From the NCBI GenBank assembly GCA_049511115.1, contig JBEKYH010000432.1, positions 1 through 7,036 on the forward strand: a stretch of DNA of 7,036 nucleotides, written 5' to 3'. The position numbers were made by a program, and so were the translations under genes. Source of the DNA: JBEKYH01 sp049511115 (GTDB lineage Bacteria > Planctomycetota > Phycisphaerae > Tepidisphaerales > Tepidisphaeraceae). Below the pieces are notes generated by a model. It was given only the letters and a program-made list of their open reading frames with translations, did no database searches and was not told where the DNA came from. How positions within the stretch are numbered: the first letter of the stretch is position 1; the number at the start of each line of letters is the position of its first letter. Shown in pieces: positions 4,400 to 7,036 of this stretch.

Positions 4400-6292
4400 A
4401 TGCGAAGTCGAAATCGAATTTTTGTCTCAAGCCTTTTGGCGGCCAGCGCCGTGGCGGCGTTGGCTCAGTTTGCGCTCGCTCAGGAATACGTCATCACCGG
4501 CGATACATTCATGGATAGCGGTTCGCCCGGGACGGTCAACCCGGCCACTGGCATGACCAACGACCCCGGCACGATCGTGAACGGCCAGGACATTTACAGC
4601 TACGGCGCCGACGGCAAGGTGAAAGCGGTCACCAGCAGCTACAGCAGCAGCTACCCCTACGTGTCCGCGACACACGTTATATTTGAATTGCCGCAGAGCT
4701 TCTGGACCGCCCTTGGAAACCAGGATGTCGCGTCAGCGATTGTCAGCTACTATCCGTTCAACGATTCGCTTAGCGCGCCCGACGATCACAACAACCTGGA
4801 GCTTCATCCCCTGACGCATCCGTTCACCATCGGTAACGGCACGCAATCGCCGCTTGTGCCCAGCACCGACGGCGGCGCCACCTGGGATTCCTATGACGGG
4901 GCAGTCACCGACCCCTGGACGACGCCGGGCGGCGACTTTGACGCCGCCAATTACGCCCTCATCACCAACACTTCGTTTCCCGCCTCCAAGGGCAGCACGC
5001 CATTTTCGTGGAACATTGCGTCGCTCATCAACAATCCCACCACGCGCGCGGAAATCGAGGCCAACGGTCTGCTGATGAAGGTGAATAACGAAGGAATATT
5101 CCCCAACAATCCGCCGCCGCCGGGAGGCGAGAATGATTTTGTTTCCTTTTACAGCGCCGACTATATGACCGCGATGGGAACGACCAACCCGGCGTTTCTT
5201 CCCAATGTGCAGGTTACCCTGCCGGCGGCACTCACCTGGAACAACGCCGGCGCAACGGGCGACGGAAAGACCTGGGATGTGGCGACAAGCCAGAACTGGA
5301 ACAACGGCAGTCCGGCGGAGTTCAGCCAGAATCAAGCCGTCGCCTTCAATGACGCGAACAACGGCAATTACAACGTGACGCTCAACACCGCCGTCACGCC
5401 GGCATCGGTAACGTTTGCCAATAACGCCGGCAATTACACGATCAGCGGCGCCGGCGGAATCGGCGGGTCGGCCAGTCTCTCCGTCACCGGAACCGACAAG
5501 GTGACGCTCAGCACCACCAACACCTACACCGGCCCGACGACCGTCACCAGCGGAACATTGGTGATTGGCGCGGCGTCCGCTTTGCCCGGCAATGCGGCGG
5601 TGGCAATCGACGGCGGCTCGTCGCCGGCCAAAATGCAATTGGCTCGGGGCGCAGGCCCGGTCACGATGTCTTCCCTCTCGATCAACGCCGCCGGAACGCT
5701 GGACCTCACCAACAACTCCCTGACCATCAATTTCACCAAGGGCAACGACCCGTCCACGTTGATTCGCGGTTATCTGCAAAGCGGTTACAACAACGACACC
5801 TGGACCGGCAGCGGCATCGTCAGTTCCATCGCGGCCGGTGACTCAGGGCTATACGCGGTTGGGTACGTCGATGGGAATGTTGACGCGGGAACGCCGGCGG
5901 GGACGAACCAGATTCTGGTCGAGAACACGCTCGCAGGCGATGCCAACCTCGACGGCATTGTCAACTTCGCCGACCTGCTCGTGGTGGCCCAGAACTTCAA
6001 CCATACGTTGGATACGCACAACAACCCGATCGATTGGGCCGACGGCGATTTTAACTATGACGGCGTAGTCAATTTCGCCGATCTGCTCCTGGTCGCCCAG
6101 AACTTCAACAAACAGTTAAGCGCCGGCGAGTTGGATCAATTGCCCGGATCATTCCAGGCCCAATGGGCCTTGGCCGAGGCGGAAGTGGCGGCGGCGCAAA
6201 CGAACAACGTTCCCGAGCCGGCAGCGATGAGCCTGCTGGCGGCGGGGAGTTTGTTGCTAATGCGCCGCGCGCGGCGGGACCTCACAGAATAG
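4400..6292 (+). CDS. Secreted surface protein with beta-strand repeat, type I dockerin and PEP-CTERM anchor
   Basis: A 630-residue exported protein. Residues 1-28 are a Sec signal peptide (basic start, hydrophobic core, likely cut after FALA or ALAQ). Residues about 30-275 have features of a DNRLRE/CBM96-like beta-sandwich: an early DTFMDSGSP, a central VIFELP, then WNIASLI, GLLMKVNNEG and FYSADY; this assignment is tentative. A passenger-type region follows, with one autotransporter-associated beta-strand repeat (VTLSTTNTYTGPTTVTSGTLVIG, about 368-390). A type I dockerin at about 512-571 has two EF-hand-like loops, each D-x-N-x-D-G-x-V-N-x-x-D (D514 to D525 and D550 to D561). The C-terminus is PEP-CTERM: V-P605-E606-P607, a short hydrophobic segment, then RRARR at 622-626, for exosortase processing. 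Asn-rich low-complexity sequence is typical. It is probably co-transcribed with the prepilin gene. Its substrate or partner is unknown, and no cohesin is seen. Confidence 0.9.
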   Translation: MRSRNRIFVSSLLAASAVAALAQFALAQEYVITGDTFMDSGSPGTVNPATGMTNDPGTIVNGQDIYSYGADGKVKAVTSSYSSSYPYVSATHVIFELPQSFWTALGNQDVASAIVSYYPFNDSLSAPDDHNNLELHPLTHPFTIGNGTQSPLVPSTDGGATWDSYDGAVTDPWTTPGGDFDAANYALITNTSFPASKGSTPFSWNIASLINNPTTRAEIEANGLLMKVNNEGIFPNNPPPPGGENDFVSFYSADYMTAMGTTNPAFLPNVQVTLPAALTWNNAGATGDGKTWDVATSQNWNNGSPAEFSQNQAVAFNDANNGNYNVTLNTAVTPASVTFANNAGNYTISGAGGIGGSASLSVTGTDKVTLSTTNTYTGPTTVTSGTLVIGAASALPGNAAVAIDGGSSPAKMQLARGAGPVTMSSLSINAAGTLDLTNNSLTINFTKGNDPSTLIRGYLQSGYNNDTWTGSGIVSSIAAGDSGLYAVGYVDGNVDAGTPAGTNQILVENTLAGDANLDGIVNFADLLVVAQNFNHTLDTHNNPIDWADGDFNYDGVVNFADLLLVAQNFNKQLSAGELDQLPGSFQAQWALAEAEVAAAQTNNVPEPAAMSLLAAGSLLLMRRARRDLTE

Positions 6293-6329
6293 CCGTCGCC
6301 TCCGAGGTCGTGGGCCGGGTGCCTCCTTA

Positions 6330-6370
6330 GGTCGGTCGTCATCGGGGAACCCGGATCCCGACCCCCGACC
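6330..6370 (+). terminator. Imperfect GC-rich stem-loop after the PEP-CTERM gene
   Basis: GGTCGG (6330-6335) pairs with CCGACC (6365-6370), and inside it CGGG pairs with CCCG around a loop near 6350, with several mismatches and bulges. It lies 37 bases after the stop and just before the next promoter, so it may end the operon. AGAAAATTCT follows rather than a true T-tract, so intrinsic termination would be weak. Confidence 0.3.
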
Positions 6371-6379
6371 AGAAAATTC

Positions 6380-6408
6380 TTGACGCGCTATATCAGGACT
6401 TATATAAG
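6380..6408 (+). promoter_or_regulatory. Sigma-70-like promoter of the second prepilin gene
   Basis: TTGACG (6380-6385) and TATAAG (6403-6408) are spaced by 17 bases, as in the promoter at 3447-3475. Counting the surrounding bases, 6377-6394 is identical to 3444-3461 and 6401-6412 is identical to 3468-3479, while the 6 bases between share nothing. The start would fall near 6415, giving a leader of only about 26 bases. Confidence 0.7.
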
Positions 6409-6409
6409 G
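6386..6409 (+). promoter_or_regulatory. ModE-box-like operator, second copy
   Basis: CGCTATATC (6386-6394), spacer AGGACT, then TATATAAGG (6401-6409). It matches the recalled ModE consensus at 16 of 18 positions, the same two mismatches as the copy at 3453. In this copy CTTATATAAG (6399-6408) is also a perfect 10-base palindrome. Its position between -35 and -10 predicts repression of the downstream prepilin gene by the same regulator. Confidence 0.6.
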
Positions 6410-6440
6410 GGGCGGCCCAAGGGCCGGGAGGCCCGCCCGC

Positions 6441-7036
6441 ATGAAGATCGCTCGCTCCGGATTTAGGCCTGGCGGTTTCACGTTGGTCGAAGTGCTGGTC
6501 GTCATCGGCATTATCGCCGGGCTGCTGGCGATTCTGATGCCCGCGGTTTCCATGGCGCGGGCGGCGGCGGGGCAGGCTCAGTGTGCCAGCAACCTTCGCC
6601 AATGGGCCATTGCCGTGAATGCGTACGCGGAACAGAACAACAATTGGCTTCCGCGGCGCGGGCAGGGAAAGATGCCGACGCAGGAACTCATCTGGTACGA
6701 CGACTGGTTCAACGAACTGGCGCCGTTGCTTTCGCAGCAGCCGTACCAGACCCTGGTGACGACGGGGCGGATGCCGCAAATCGGCGACGGCAGCATCTGG
6801 ATTTGCCCCGAGCTTAGCGGCGCGCCGAATACTTTCGGCAACCTGTTCGGGTATTCCATGAATATGGCGCTGTCGGTGCGCGAAGCTCCGCTGCCGGACC
6901 GGATCGACAAAATCGGCGAGTCCGCCACGATGGTCTTCATGGCCGACGGTCCGGCCGGGTATTGCTCGACGGTGCCGTTCATTTCCACGCCCAACGCGCC
7001 GGCGCCGTTCAATCCCGTCCCGCGCCATAACGGCAA
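6441..7036 (+). CDS. Second prepilin-like protein, 3' end cut by the window
   Basis: The open frame from ATG 6441 gives 198 complete codons and runs off the window. GGGAGG at 6426-6431 lies 9 bases upstream. A leader with basic residues K2, R5 and R9 ends at G12; cleavage is expected before F13 in GG|FTLVEVLVV, with Glu17 as mature Glu5, followed by a hydrophobic helix to about residue 36. The motif QCASNLRQW (47-55) parallels QCASILRQW in the first prepilin, and ICPEL at 121-125 is the usual Cys-Pro signature of these proteins. The visible part ends at RHNG (195-198), which looks like the opening of the H-X9-DG motif, so only a few tens of residues are probably missing. It is a paralogue of the gene at 3553 with low overall similarity outside the N-terminus and shares the same promoter type. 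Confidence 0.9.
   Translation, partial: MKIARSGFRPGGFTLVEVLVVIGIIAGLLAILMPAVSMARAAAGQAQCASNLRQWAIAVNAYAEQNNNWLPRRGQGKMPTQELIWYDDWFNELAPLLSQQPYQTLVTTGRMPQIGDGSIWICPELSGAPNTFGNLFGYSMNMALSVREAPLPDRIDKIGESATMVFMADGPAGYCSTVPFISTPNAPAPFNPVPRHNG

Overview
The window looks like chromosomal DNA from a planctomycete, possibly of the Phycisphaerae type. The signs are prepilin-type genes with a processing-associated H-Xn-DG tail, a secreted protein carrying both a type I dockerin and a PEP-CTERM anchor, a GC-rich base composition, and dispersed CCCTCACCC/CCCTCTCCC hairpin repeats. This lineage call is inferred from gene content, not from a marker gene.

Layout, all on the + strand: (1) 3-2453, a SWIM zinc-finger SNF2-family ATPase whose ATG overlaps a TGA at the window edge. 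(2) 2454-2926, a repeat-rich spacer with two facing copies of a hairpin repeat, then the broken remains of a molbindin (Mop/TOBE) gene at 2801-2930. (3) 2927-3337, an intact stand-alone ModE-type winged-helix DNA-binding protein whose ATG overlaps the ancestral mop stop (ATGA). A third repeat copy begins 2 bases after its stop. (4) 3447-6292, a promoter followed by a prepilin-like gene and then a dockerin/PEP-CTERM surface protein, probably one operon. (5) 6380-7036, a second copy of the same promoter followed by a second prepilin-like gene that runs off the window.

The most interesting signal ties these parts together. The two prepilin promoters share an 18-base block and a 12-base block separated by 6 bases with no matches. 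Inside them sits CGCTATATC-N6-TATATAAGG, which agrees at 16 of 18 positions with the ModE operator consensus of proteobacteria as I remember it (CGCTATATA-N6/7-TATATAACG). It lies across the -35/-10 region, where a bound protein would block RNA polymerase. The only DNA-binding regulator gene seen here is a ModE-type winged helix, encoded just upstream of the first such promoter. I infer a local regulon in which an HTH-only ModE homologue controls prepilin and exosortase-sorted surface genes. Its neighbouring molybdate-binding partner gene has been destroyed by an out-of-frame internal deletion, so the regulator may have lost its link to molybdate, or may use another Mop protein encoded elsewhere.
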